52,482 nt of DNA from a virus, in the IMG/VR virus record IMGVR_UViG_3300005253_000354, positions 1-52,482 of that record; one strand, given 5' to 3'. The position numbers and the translations under genes are program-made. The notes below the pieces were generated by a model that saw only the letters and a list, made by a program, of their open reading frames with translations, was not told the DNA's origin and searched no databases. Positions 24,290 to 32,394 of this stretch are shown here, piece by piece. Every line of letters starts with the position of its first letter. The stretch's first letter is position 1.

Positions 24290-24585
24290 TGCCCCTGCCG
24301 ATCTTCATCGACATCGACGGCACGCTGACGGATTCCCCCCATAAGGGGGGCTCGGGCCTGCCCGAACGCATCGCAGCCGTCGAGGCCTTGATCGCGCGCG
24401 GCCGGGAGGTGGTGCTCTGGTCCGCGTGCGGCACTGACTACGTCCGGGACTTCGCGAAGAAATACGGGCTGCGCCCGATCGCGTGTATCGGCAAGCCTGA
24501 TAAGGCGGTCGACGACCGCCCGACCATCCGGCCGGCCGGAAGCATGCCAGTGGTGTGCCCCGAGGACTTCTTCGACTGCGCCTAA
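24289..24585 (+). CDS. Minimal HAD-family phosphatase-like protein
   Basis: The N-terminus PLPIFIDIDGTLTD has the nucleophile motif DxDGTLT of HAD hydrolases. ARGREVVLWSACG corresponds to motif II (Ser/Thr after the strand), and KPDKAVDDRPT fits the Lys plus Asp-Asp of motifs III/IV. At 98 residues it lacks a cap domain. ATG 24,289 lies in the previous stop. An enzyme inside the tail module; its substrate (a nucleotide or a sugar phosphate) is unknown. Confidence 0.75.
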   Translation: MPLPIFIDIDGTLTDSPHKGGSGLPERIAAVEALIARGREVVLWSACGTDYVRDFAKKYGLRPIACIGKPDKAVDDRPTIRPAGSMPVVCPEDFFDCA

Positions 24586-24605
24586 CCGTCGAGGGTGATG
24601 AACAA

Positions 24606-24770
24606 ATGTTTATTGCTTTTCCACCATCCGCGCCGCCGTGGCGTCGGCTTGAAGTGATGACGATCTTGTTCCCGGAGCGCAGAAAATGGGGATGGGTCTT
24701 TCATGAGAGCGAGCGCTGGCTTTGTCTTGGGCGGCTTGAAATCCACTTGCCGATTTTCGAGCGGTTCTAG
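24606..24770 (+). CDS. Small hypothetical protein (54 aa)
   Basis: ATG 24,606 opens a frame coding MFIAFPPSAPPWRRLEVMTI and a Trp-rich rest (KWGWVFHESERWLCLGRLEI). Composition is less GC-rich than the neighbours, suggesting a recent insertion. No family recognised; the Shine-Dalgarno is weak. Confidence 0.45.
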   Translation: MFIAFPPSAPPWRRLEVMTILFPERRKWGWVFHESERWLCLGRLEIHLPIFERF

Positions 24771-24775
24771 GAGAT

Positions 24776-26554
24776 ATGACCCTCTACTTCGCCTGGGTCG
24801 ATGCCTCGGAGACCACTTTCGGGGTCGAGCACGAGGTCGAAGACGAGCAGGTCTTCCGCCTGACCATACGGCACGAGGAGGGCGAGTTCGCCAAGGCCGA
24901 GGTCGAGATCGCCAACCCGCGCGTCGGCCTCCTTGGAGCCGGGCGCAAGCGTTGGGCCTGGATATCCTTCGACACCGCAGCGACGCCGGGGGTGGTGCCG
25001 CTGTTCTTCGGCCGCCTGCTCGGCCTGCCGCAGCGATTGGCGGGCGAGACGGTGACGTTGGAATTCCTGGCCCGACCGGCCGACTTCGACGCTAGGAAGG
25101 ACGCGGCCGCGGCGGCGCTCAAGGTCGCGCCATTCTGGGATCCGGTCTGGATCGAGCCGGAGCGCCGCGACGATCCCGATGCGGTGCTGGAAGCGCGGGC
25201 CGCGCGCTGGCACATCGACCGCACGACCCACGCGGTCACCGCCTCGGACGTCAACGCCGGCGAGGACGGCACCCTCGACTTCGGCGCGCCGGGCGACGCG
25301 ACGGTGTTCTATTCCTCGCTCGAGGCGGCGCCCCTGCAACCCCCGGCGCGCCGGATCCGGGTCGAGGCCGAGGTGCTCTGGGACCAGGCCGGTGCCGGTT
25401 CCGTGGATTTACGTCAAAGCCTGATCGCCGCCTTCGTCGCCGCCGGCACCTCGGCCGGCCACGTCATCACGAGCTACACCGGCGAGGGCCTGGAGGGCGA
25501 CTGGCCCGATCCGGGCGCCCGCATCGGCGCCGGCTGGCGGGTCGGCGCATCCAAGGTCCTGCGCGGCGAAGGCGTCTGGATCAACCAGATATTCCAGCCG
25601 GTGACCATGGGACGCTCGCTCGTGAAGTTCCCTTTGTGGACCTTCGCGCCGACCTTCACCGTCGAATTCGAGGCCGAGCGCTCGCGCTCCGAACGCGTGG
25701 TCTTCGAGCTCGAGGCCGACACCCAGGAGATGCTGACCGACGTCGGCGATGCCGAGGTCCTCGCGCTCGATCTCAGCTCCTTCGAGATTGCCGAGGCGAT
25801 CGACGATCAGGGCAGCGCCGGCTTTACCACGCCGATCGGCGATGTCCGCCGCAACAGCTACTTCGTGACGGATCGGGGCAAGCAAAGCCTGGAACATCTG
25901 ATCGCGCGCGCCCGGGCCGAGCTGCTGGAGCGGGCGCGGGCGGTCGAGATCGGGTTCGAGACGACCTGGGCAGAGGCGCTCGACCTCTCGTGCCGGCTGA
26001 GCGCCCGCGTCGTCGATGCCCGCCTGCCCGGCGGCGAGGCGACCGGCAAGGTGGTCTCCTACGTTCTCGGCATCGAGGGCGACAGCGGGCAGTTTTCCGC
26101 CGAGGTCACCATCGCCTGCACCGTGGGTCAGGGGACCAGCGTCTCGGCGGCGGCGGGGTCGCCGGACTATGTCGAGGACGGTTACGTCGAGGACGGCTAT
26201 CAGACCCGGAGCGGCGCCATCGTCTTGGCGGTCGCGGGGGAGGTCGGCTACACCGATTACGACGATCAGGGGCCGCCCAATGACGGTGCCGCCGACGATG
26301 GCGTGGACCTCCTGCGCATGACGCCGGCGCGCTCGATCCTCAGCTTGCAGGTCTTCGACGGCCAGGACGCCCAGGAGGCGGTCCTGGACCAGGGCTTCAC
26401 CTCGCTCGCGGTCGCCATCGAGGCGCTCAACGAGGCCTTCACCGAGGTTGACCTGTCCCTGGTGCCGCTCGATGGCGGGCCGTTCGCGCACACGATCGAC
26501 GTCACGGTGACCGGGCTGGCGGTGCCCAAGACCATCGACCTGGAGGCGACGTGA
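24776..26554 (+). CDS. Tail hub-like protein
   Basis: A 592-residue beta-rich protein following the tape measure block. It has domains like those of siphophage hub proteins: an initial barrel (FRLTIRHEEGEFAKAEVEIA), a central insertion, then EIGFETTWAEALDLSCRLSA and GEATGKVVSYVLGIEGDSGQ. Such segments are typical of gp27/gpJ-type hubs. It likely forms the trimeric base of the tail where fibres attach. Start ATG 24,776 has AGGAG upstream. Confidence 0.6.
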   Translation: MTLYFAWVDASETTFGVEHEVEDEQVFRLTIRHEEGEFAKAEVEIANPRVGLLGAGRKRWAWISFDTAATPGVVPLFFGRLLGLPQRLAGETVTLEFLARPADFDARKDAAAAALKVAPFWDPVWIEPERRDDPDAVLEARAARWHIDRTTHAVTASDVNAGEDGTLDFGAPGDATVFYSSLEAAPLQPPARRIRVEAEVLWDQAGAGSVDLRQSLIAAFVAAGTSAGHVITSYTGEGLEGDWPDPGARIGAGWRVGASKVLRGEGVWINQIFQPVTMGRSLVKFPLWTFAPTFTVEFEAERSRSERVVFELEADTQEMLTDVGDAEVLALDLSSFEIAEAIDDQGSAGFTTPIGDVRRNSYFVTDRGKQSLEHLIARARAELLERARAVEIGFETTWAEALDLSCRLSARVVDARLPGGEATGKVVSYVLGIEGDSGQFSAEVTIACTVGQGTSVSAAAGSPDYVEDGYVEDGYQTRSGAIVLAVAGEVGYTDYDDQGPPNDGAADDGVDLLRMTPARSILSLQVFDGQDAQEAVLDQGFTSLAVAIEALNEAFTEVDLSLVPLDGGPFAHTIDVTVTGLAVPKTIDLEAT

Positions 26555-26931
26555 CCTTCACCGTCAAGCGCGCCTTCATCTTGAGCGGCTTCTTCGGGAG
26601 GCAGGCGGCGCTGGTGCGGCGCATCCCGCGGCGCCGGCCGCCGGGCGCGAGCGGCGAGGCGTTGCTGCGCTGGGGCAAGCCTAGCGCGTTTCAGTTCACC
26701 AGCGGCGGCGGTTTCACGCAACCGACCATCAACATCCTGCCGTCGGGCGACGAGGCCGAGGCGGACGATGCGGCGCTCGGCCTGATCTTCACCGAGACCG
26801 GGCGCCTGACCACGATCGTGCGGGTCAGCAATCCGCTCGACGCCAACGACTTCGTCGACGTGGAGCGCATCGACCGGATCTCCTTCCAAGGCCCGGACGG
26901 CGTGATCCGGACCTTCGTACTCAATAACTGA
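26551..26931 (+). CDS. Hypothetical tail protein (126 aa)
   Basis: GTG 26,551 overlaps the hub-like gene stop. The N-terminal third is basic (ALVRRIPRRRPPGASGEALL), followed by strands (IFTETGRLTTIVRVSNPLD; ISFQGPDGVIRTFVLNN). Small beta protein in the tail-tip region; no family recognised. Confidence 0.55.
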   Translation: MTFTVKRAFILSGFFGRQAALVRRIPRRRPPGASGEALLRWGKPSAFQFTSGGGFTQPTINILPSGDEAEADDAALGLIFTETGRLTTIVRVSNPLDANDFVDVERIDRISFQGPDGVIRTFVLNN

Positions 26932-26935
26932 ACAG

Positions 26936-27676
26936 ATGCCTGTCCGCCTCGATCCCTGGCAGAACATCGTCAACGTGTCGTGGAGCGCGGCCCCTCCCCC
27001 ACCGCCGCCGCCTACTCAAAGACCCGCGATCGCCGGTGGCACCTGTACGGAGTCCAACGTAGCCCTCCCCCTGGACCTGGATTTCACCTGGGGGTCCGTC
27101 CAAGGCTTTCCGGCCATAATCGGCGACATGCTTCTGGCCCATGTCTCGGCCGGCGGGGTGACCACGATCTCGCCGCCGGCGGGTTGGAACGAGCTCTTCC
27201 ATACGACCTTCAGCCCGTTTTATACGCAAAGCGCCTTCTACCGATTCAAGGAGGCCGGCGATCCCGACCTATGGACCTTCACGCAAAGCTCGGACAAGGG
27301 GATGGCCGGATGCGCGTCCGCCGTCAGACGGGCCGCCGCCAGTCCAATAGCTGCGCTGACGATCAACCACATCCCGGTGGGCGAGTTCCCCGACTCCCTG
27401 CCGATGTTCATCCAACCGGAATTGCCTCTGATCCTCGGTTTCGTGGACACCAACAACAAATTCTTCCTCCAGCAAAATTACCCCGAACCGCCGAATCCGG
27501 TGTGGTTCAAGCGCTACCGATTCAGGTCCGACGGCACATTCGATCACGGCATGATGCTGTTTAACGCCTCCGAGGGGGTTTTCACCGGACCGGGAACCTT
27601 GCCGGCCACGCGGTTTTCGCCGTTCACCGGCAATTCGGAGATCGTAACCGTCGTGGCAATCGCGCCGGCACCATAA
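26936..27676 (+). CDS. Tail surface protein with PPAGW-type domain
   Basis: A 246-residue protein with a Pro run near the start (PPPPPPP) and a beta-rich body. GDMLLAHVSAGGVTTISPPAGWNEL has the pattern G-D-x-L-x-A-x-V...PPAGW seen in a beta-sandwich domain common in phage tail and bacterial surface proteins. Likely exposed at the tail tip. The lower GC than in the head genes fits host-range modules. Confidence 0.5.
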   Translation: MPVRLDPWQNIVNVSWSAAPPPPPPPTQRPAIAGGTCTESNVALPLDLDFTWGSVQGFPAIIGDMLLAHVSAGGVTTISPPAGWNELFHTTFSPFYTQSAFYRFKEAGDPDLWTFTQSSDKGMAGCASAVRRAAASPIAALTINHIPVGEFPDSLPMFIQPELPLILGFVDTNNKFFLQQNYPEPPNPVWFKRYRFRSDGTFDHGMMLFNASEGVFTGPGTLPATRFSPFTGNSEIVTVVAIAPAP

Positions 27677-27694
27677 CCAGGAGCTCATTCGGAC

Positions 27695-28900
27695 ATGGGA
27701 CACACCTCCGGCCTCATCTTCCGCACCGCCGGTTCCTGGGGTCCGGGCAAGGGCTCGAACCTCATACCCGCCGAGATCGACCAGAACTTCGACAATGTGG
27801 ACGAGCGGCTCGATACCCTGGAGACCAACCCGCCGACGCCGGTGGAGATCTCCTCGATCTCGGTCACGGGCGCCTCGATGACCGTCAACATGGCCGACGG
27901 CAGCAAGTTCGGTCCGTTCACCCTGCCGACCGCCGCCTTCGTCTTCCGCGGCGACTGGGCGCCGCTCACGCAGTATTTCGAGAACGATGTCTTTTTCGAA
28001 CCGGGCGACGGCATCTTCTTAGTTCTCACCGACTTCGAATCGGCCACCGCCTTCGATCCCGGCGGCGCCGAGATCGCCAAGTTGCTGCCCGACGCCGCCC
28101 GCTGGTTCACCGGCTCGGGCGTGCCGTCCTCCTCTCTCGGGAATGAAAACGACCTGTATCTCGACACCGCCAACGGCGATGTCTACGAGAACCAGGGCAC
28201 GCCCGGCTGGGCGCAGATCGCCAACCTCACGGGCCCCACGGGTCCGGCCCCGGCCACCCTCGACGATGTCGGCGATGTCGACTATGGCACCCCGGGCCCG
28301 GCTGACGGCGACGTGCTGGTGCGGCGCGGCGGCGGCTGGGTGCCCGAGGCAGGCGTCGGCCGCCAAACGATCTGGATGCCAGCCGCGGCCCTGCAGCCGA
28401 CGGTGACTGCGGGCGCCGGCGACCATATCACTCAGGGCGGGCTGACGACGGTTGAGCTTACGGCCGGTCGCCCGAACATCACATACCTGCCCTTCGAGAC
28501 AGCCACCAAACAGAACGCGCAATTTTCGATCTCCATGCCGAAGTCGTGGGACCTTGGAACCTTCACCTACGAGGCAATGTATTCCCACGCGGGCGGCCAA
28601 ACAGGGGGCCTCGATGGCGTCGCCTGGGGCTTGAGCGGGGTGGCGGTTGGGGACGGCGAGACGGTCGACGTTGTATTTGGCACCGAGGTCGTTGTGACCA
28701 AAGACGCGAGCGCGGCTGATTCCGAGCACAAAACAGCGGAGAGCGCAGCGGTCACGGCGGCAGGGGCAATCGCCGCCGGCGACACCGTCTATTTCAACCT
28801 TGCTCGCGTGGTCGCGGACGCCGCGGACGATTTGGACGTCGACGCGCGAATGCACGGGATCAAGCTGTTCTATTCCACCAACGCGCTCACAGATGATTAA
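27695..28900 (+). CDS. Tail fibre-like protein
   Basis: A 401-residue protein with modular look: an N-terminal attachment part (SNLIPAEIDQNFDNVDERLD, then LDTLETN coiled-coil piece), a domain with DNDLYLDTANGDVYE-type strand/turns, a short collagen-like GPTGPAPA, and a C-terminal beta domain with Ala/Asp-rich turns. Typical of tail fibres and their tip proteins. It would contact the host surface. Confidence 0.6.
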   Translation: MGHTSGLIFRTAGSWGPGKGSNLIPAEIDQNFDNVDERLDTLETNPPTPVEISSISVTGASMTVNMADGSKFGPFTLPTAAFVFRGDWAPLTQYFENDVFFEPGDGIFLVLTDFESATAFDPGGAEIAKLLPDAARWFTGSGVPSSSLGNENDLYLDTANGDVYENQGTPGWAQIANLTGPTGPAPATLDDVGDVDYGTPGPADGDVLVRRGGGWVPEAGVGRQTIWMPAAALQPTVTAGAGDHITQGGLTTVELTAGRPNITYLPFETATKQNAQFSISMPKSWDLGTFTYEAMYSHAGGQTGGLDGVAWGLSGVAVGDGETVDVVFGTEVVVTKDASAADSEHKTAESAAVTAAGAIAAGDTVYFNLARVVADAADDLDVDARMHGIKLFYSTNALTDD

Positions 28901-28909
28901 GAGACCGGC

Positions 28910-29653
28910 ATGCTGCGATTGACCAACTTGGCTGGCTTTTCAGCGGCGAAAGCGCGGGGCCAGGCTATTCCCGGAAACCCGCCGGTCACCGACCCCGACT
29001 TTGCCAGCGTTAAGTTATTGCTCGGTTTCAACGGCGTCGACGGGGCGACCATCACAGCCGACGAAAGCGACAACGCGGCCGTGTTAAATTCCTTCATCGA
29101 GAATGCGCAACTCGACCAGGCGCAGCAAAAATGGGGCAGCGCCTCGCTTTTGTTGGATGGCGACGGGGATGCGGTTCACTGGGATGACGATGCGGATTTT
29201 GCCATAGGGTCGGGTGAATACACGATCGATGCCTGGCTTCGCCCAGCGTCCGTGCCTGGTGTAAACGTCGTCTTTTTAGAACAGTGGTCAAGTGTGCAGC
29301 GCTCCATTTCATTTGGGACACATGCGACTGGAACTCAAATCAGTTTGCGGACTTCGACGACTGGCAACACGACAACCTCGACGCTGCTTTCGGGGACACT
29401 CACTTGGAATGTCGACCAGTGGTATCACGTCGCGAGCGACCGGGATTCTGGCGGTGTAATTAGAATTTATCGCGACGGAGTTTTCCTCGCGAAACATACT
29501 CAGGCCACCACCTTGCATGATTCAACGCGGGTGCTCGAGGTCGGCACTGATTTTGATGGGCATATCGACGACCTCCGGTACACGGTCGGCGTCGCCCGTT
29601 ACGCCAGCGACAGTGGCTACACCGTTCCGACAGAAGCCTTTCCGCGTCAATGA
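28910..29653 (+). CDS. LamG / concanavalin-A-like lectin-fold tail protein
   Basis: 247 residues. SVKLLLGFNGVDG at the N-terminal side, GSASLLLDGDGDAV, YTIDAWLRPASVPG and WYHVASDRDSGGVIRIYRDG are the hallmarks of LamG-like jelly-roll domains. The C-terminal GHIDDLRYTVGVARY is also typical. Likely a glycan-binding receptor protein at the tail tip. Codon use is more AT-rich than in the structural core. Confidence 0.75.
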   Translation: MLRLTNLAGFSAAKARGQAIPGNPPVTDPDFASVKLLLGFNGVDGATITADESDNAAVLNSFIENAQLDQAQQKWGSASLLLDGDGDAVHWDDDADFAIGSGEYTIDAWLRPASVPGVNVVFLEQWSSVQRSISFGTHATGTQISLRTSTTGNTTTSTLLSGTLTWNVDQWYHVASDRDSGGVIRIYRDGVFLAKHTQATTLHDSTRVLEVGTDFDGHIDDLRYTVGVARYASDSGYTVPTEAFPRQ

Positions 29654-29706
29654 GTGGGACCATCGACTGGACCGTCACCTTCTTCGAGATCGTCACCCAA
29701 CCCTAA
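29650..29706 (+). CDS. Tiny ORF (18 aa) coupled to the lectin gene
   Basis: ATG 29,650 overlaps the preceding stop (ATGA) and codes MSGTIDWTVTFFEIVTQP. Tail tip operons often end with such very short genes, but I cannot show that it is translated beyond the ATGA overlap. Confidence 0.3.
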   Translation: MSGTIDWTVTFFEIVTQP

Positions 29707-29720
29707 CCAGGGGAGAGATC

Positions 29721-30073
29721 ATGCGAAATTTTCCCTGAGCCGCCTGCGGGCGGCTTCGTTGATTCTTGCCGCCGCATTACTGGCAGCGGGGGCGGCGCTT
29801 GCGTTTTCGGGCCCGGCCCGGGGCGAACAAACGGTCTGCGATCTGCGCCACAAGGTCGTCGAGCACCTGGCAAGCAAGTACGGCGAGGCGGTAAGCGCCT
29901 GGGGCGTCTCCGCGGCCGGCGCGCTGGTCGAGGTTTTCGAGAACCCGGAAACCGGCACCTGGACCATCACCGTGACCGCGCCCGGCGGCACGGCCTGCCT
30001 GGTCGGCGCCGGCGACGGCTGGCGCCACAAGACCGCGCCCGTGCCGCCGCCGCGCCGCGACATGGCGCTGTAA
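29721..30073 (+). pseudogene. Secreted small protein with apparently broken start
   Basis: ATG 29,721 has a good Shine-Dalgarno (GGGGAGAG), but its frame stops after five codons (MRNFP). The frame that codes a clear signal peptide (LILAAALLAAGAALAFSGPA) and an 80-residue domain lacks this start. Adding one base after TTTTCC would join them. Alternatives: translation from the TTG at about 29,758, or an unusual long start from 29,654. A small hairpin (29,738-29,755) lies in this spot. The mature part contains two Cys and resembles no family I know; it begins the lysis region. Confidence 0.5.
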
Positions 30074-30084
30074 CGGGGACGGGC

Positions 30085-30321
30085 ATGGGGGAACCGGGGC
30101 TCGCCGAACTGCACGCCGGCCTGGCCGCGCTGAAGGCGGCGATCGAGACCGAACTCAAGGGCGTCAACGCGCGCATCGGCAAGATGGAAAAAACCCAGGC
30201 CTGCCTGGTCGAGCAGATGACCGCCGGCCGCACCACGGTCAGGGTCCTGCGCTGGGTCGGTGCCACCGTGCTGGCACTCGCCGGTTTGGCCGCGGCGTTC
30301 TGGGAGAGGATCGGCGGATGA
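30085..30321 (+). CDS. XhlA/holin-like membrane protein
   Basis: 78 residues: an N-terminal coiled-coil (ELHAGLAALKAAIETELKGV, then NARIGKMEKTQ) and a single C-terminal membrane helix (VGATVLALAGLAAAFW). This is the architecture of hemolysin XhlA-type proteins, which act with holins and lysins in phage-like lysis cassettes. The next gene, a cell-wall hydrolase, overlaps by 4 bp. Confidence 0.65.
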   Translation: MGEPGLAELHAGLAALKAAIETELKGVNARIGKMEKTQACLVEQMTAGRTTVRVLRWVGATVLALAGLAAAFWERIGG

Positions 30322-30722
30322 AGATCACCGCACCCGATATCGAGGTACTGGCGCGCACGGTCTATGGCGAAGCTCGGGGCGAGAGCGCCCTCGGCAAGCT
30401 GGCGGTCGCTTGGGTCGTGGTTAACCGGGCCAAGCGCGCCCGCAGCGGCCTAGCCGCGGCCTGCCTCAAGTCGATTCACTTCTCCTGCTGGAACAACGCA
30501 CGCGCCAACGATGCCAATCAACTCGCCATGATGACTGCCGATCTGTCGGACCCGGTTTTTGCGCGCTGCGTAATCGCCGCGTTACAAGCCGCGCATGGTC
30601 TCGCGCCCGACCCGACCGGCGGCGCGCGCCACTACCACGCGCTTGGCGTCCGGCCGCGCTGGGCCAGGGGCAAGAGCTACGAGACCATCGGCCGTCACCG
30701 TTTCTATCGCGGCATCGACTAG
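30318..30722 (+). CDS. Endolysin, SleB-type cell wall hydrolase
   Basis: 134 residues of the Hydrolase_2/SleB family: LARTVYGEARGES (Glu18 is the probable catalytic acid), AVAWVVVNRAK and the end ARGKSYETIGRHRFYRG are characteristic. There is no signal peptide, so it would need a holin. It cleaves peptidoglycan glycan strands at the end of infection. Confidence 0.88.
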   Translation: MKITAPDIEVLARTVYGEARGESALGKLAVAWVVVNRAKRARSGLAAACLKSIHFSCWNNARANDANQLAMMTADLSDPVFARCVIAALQAAHGLAPDPTGGARHYHALGVRPRWARGKSYETIGRHRFYRGID

Positions 30723-30731
30723 GAGTTCCCC

Positions 30732-30863
30732 ATGAAAGCCAAGCTGATCGCCGGCGTGCTCGCCGGTGCGTTCCTGCTGGGCGCGGCCTGGGCCTTCGGG
30801 CCCGAGGTTGCGCAAGACCTGTTCGCCACCGTGGCCGAGTTCGTGACCGGGGGTATGGAATGA
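30732..30863 (+). CDS. Small membrane protein of the lysis cassette (43 aa)
   Basis: ATG 30,732 with AGGAG ahead. The product begins MKAKLIAGVLAGAFLLGAAW, one membrane helix or signal, followed by a short acidic tail ending FVTGGME. It overlaps the lipoprotein gene by 4 bp. Possible holin, pinholin or inner-membrane spanin remnant. Confidence 0.6.
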   Translation: MKAKLIAGVLAGAFLLGAAWAFGPEVAQDLFATVAEFVTGGME

Positions 30864-31159
30864 AAAAAACTTTCCTCGCCGCCTTGGCGGCGTTGCTTCT
30901 GCTCGCCGGTTGCTCGACGGCGCAACGAGCGGCGCTGACCGCCGGCATCGAGCACGCCCGCCAGGCCAAGGATATCGAGGCCGGAGTGCTCAAGGCCTCG
31001 CTCTGCGCCATGTCGATCGGTGCCTATCACCGGGTCAATAACGAACCCGAGCAGCGCGCCATCGACGTGCTCTGCGGCGGCCAGTGGGAGCGCCCGGTGA
31101 CCGCCGACGACGTCCGCGCGCTGCGCGAGCTGGGCGAGCTTCTGAGGGCGCCCGAATGA
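30860..31159 (+). CDS. Lipoprotein, outer-membrane spanin candidate
   Basis: 99 residues. The N-terminus KKTFLAALAALLLLAGCS carries a clear lipobox (LAGC, Cys18). The mature part is short, with conserved-looking Cys residues later. In phages of Gram-negatives a small lipoprotein beside the endolysin usually is an o-spanin (Rz1-like). A separate i-spanin is not obvious. Confidence 0.6.
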   Translation: MKKTFLAALAALLLLAGCSTAQRAALTAGIEHARQAKDIEAGVLKASLCAMSIGAYHRVNNEPEQRAIDVLCGGQWERPVTADDVRALRELGELLRAPE

Positions 31160-32094
31160 CCCCTGGCGTCTCGTTCCTGGACGGCCGGGTCCACGCGCTC
31201 GATCGCGACGGGCGGCCGGTAATCCACGGTTGGGCGCCCGAGGCCTTCGCCTGGCTGGCCCTGCGCCTGGGCGGCGAGACCGGCCGGCCGGTGGTTCTGG
31301 TCCATGGTTTCGGCTACGACCCGCGGGCGCGCTCGCGCGATAACCCGCACCATCGGGGGCCCTTGGGCGGGGCCGGCAGCTTCGCCCGCTGGCGCCGCGA
31401 CCTCATGCCCGCCCGCTTGAGGGTTGGCCAGCTCGACCGGCCCGAACCAAAGGGCCGCTGCCCGGGCCTCGGCTTCGGCTGGTACTCGGTGCCGCTGGGC
31501 CTGCGCGGGGTGCTGGGCGCCTGGCGCCACGGGCGCTGGAACCGCTACCGCTATGCCTGGGACCTGGCCGAGGCGGCCGGGCCGGCGCTTAGCGTCATGC
31601 TGCGCCGCCTCGGCGGGCCGGTGGATGTCCTGTGCCATTCCTTGGGCTCCCGGGTCGTCATCGAGGCCCTGGGGGCCGACACCGCGTTGCCGGTGAAAAA
31701 CGTGGTGTTCATGAACGGCGCCGAGTTCGCCGTGCCCGCGGGCCTCCGCGCGAGGGCAAATAGCCACATCCGCTTCGTCAACCTGGTGGTCGCGGCCGAC
31801 GATGTCCTCGCCAAGCTCGACACCGCCTTCGCGCCGGTCTCCGGCCAAGGCGCGCCGATCGGCCTGGACGGCCTCCGGGGCCTGGGATCTGGCGCGCCCG
31901 ACAACTGGATCGACATCGCGCTCGACGACCCGGAGGTCCAGCTTTGGGGGGCCATCCATACGTGGCACCTCCAAGGCGACAACCCGAAGAAATGGGCCGA
32001 CCACTGGTACACCTACCGCCACGCGGGCAACCACGGCCTGATCCGCGCCGCCCTGGCCGGCGAGTTCCTCGACCCGCCGCCGTCGGTCATCTGA
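31156..32094 (+). CDS. Alpha/beta hydrolase
   Basis: 312 residues. The oxyanion-hole stretch VVLVHGFG (about 46-53) and the nucleophile elbow CHSLG with Ser162 are clear. A catalytic His is probably in HAGNHGLI near the C-terminus. It follows the lipoprotein gene with an ATGA overlap, and the lysis-region terminator lies directly behind it. It could be an esterase that attacks lipids or acylated envelope polymers during lysis, as LysB does in mycobacteriophages, or a lysogenic conversion gene. No secretion signal is visible. Confidence 0.75.
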   Translation: MTPGVSFLDGRVHALDRDGRPVIHGWAPEAFAWLALRLGGETGRPVVLVHGFGYDPRARSRDNPHHRGPLGGAGSFARWRRDLMPARLRVGQLDRPEPKGRCPGLGFGWYSVPLGLRGVLGAWRHGRWNRYRYAWDLAEAAGPALSVMLRRLGGPVDVLCHSLGSRVVIEALGADTALPVKNVVFMNGAEFAVPAGLRARANSHIRFVNLVVAADDVLAKLDTAFAPVSGQGAPIGLDGLRGLGSGAPDNWIDIALDDPEVQLWGAIHTWHLQGDNPKKWADHWYTYRHAGNHGLIRAALAGEFLDPPPSVI

Positions 32095-32116
32095 CCTAGT
32101 ACACGACCTGCCGACC

Positions 32117-32158
32117 CGCCCGCCGTCGCCCTAACGGGCTATGGCGGGCGCTTTTTTT
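32117..32158 (+). terminator. Rho-independent terminator of the late operon
   Basis: GCCCGCC (32,118-32,124) pairs with GGCGGGC (32,143-32,149); a second stem GCCC/GGGC closes the loop, and seven T residues follow at 32,152-32,158. It lies 23 bp after the alpha/beta hydrolase stop and ends the long rightward structural/lysis operon before the convergent integrase gene. Confidence 0.85.
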
Positions 32159-32209
32159 GTGCGCGGAACGGCCCGCGAACATCCTCCCCGGGTCTCCCCG
32201 GGTAACACC

Positions 32210-32394
32210 CGGAACGAACCGGAACCAGGCGGAACCAGCCGGAATCCGACGGTCCGCGCGGATCGGACGATTGTAAAGATTTACAAGGACTTAGTGCTGC
32301 CGCGCGAAGGAAACGAGAAGAAAATCAACCCTCCCCCTCACCCTGGGACGGGGCGAACGCCATTGTTGATTTAAGTTGATTTAACTCGATTTAC
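32210..32394. other. attP-like region with helically phased repeats
   Basis: Between the late terminator and the integrase 3' end lie three arrays: CGGAA(C/T) at 32,210, 32,220, 32,230 and 32,240 (exact 10-bp phase); the inverted repeat TTGTAAAGATTTACAA at 32,271-32,286; and GTTGATTTAA, GTTGATTTAA, CTCGATTTAC at 32,365-32,394, again in 10-bp phase and running into the last integrase codons. This resembles a phage attachment site with arm-type sites, IHF-type bending and a core palindrome. The core identity cannot be fixed without the bacterial attB. Confidence 0.5.

Noticed and set aside
32141-32374. 77-codon frame after the late terminator
   Set aside because: It begins within the terminator hairpin and runs through the attP-like repeats; composition is unlike a protein.
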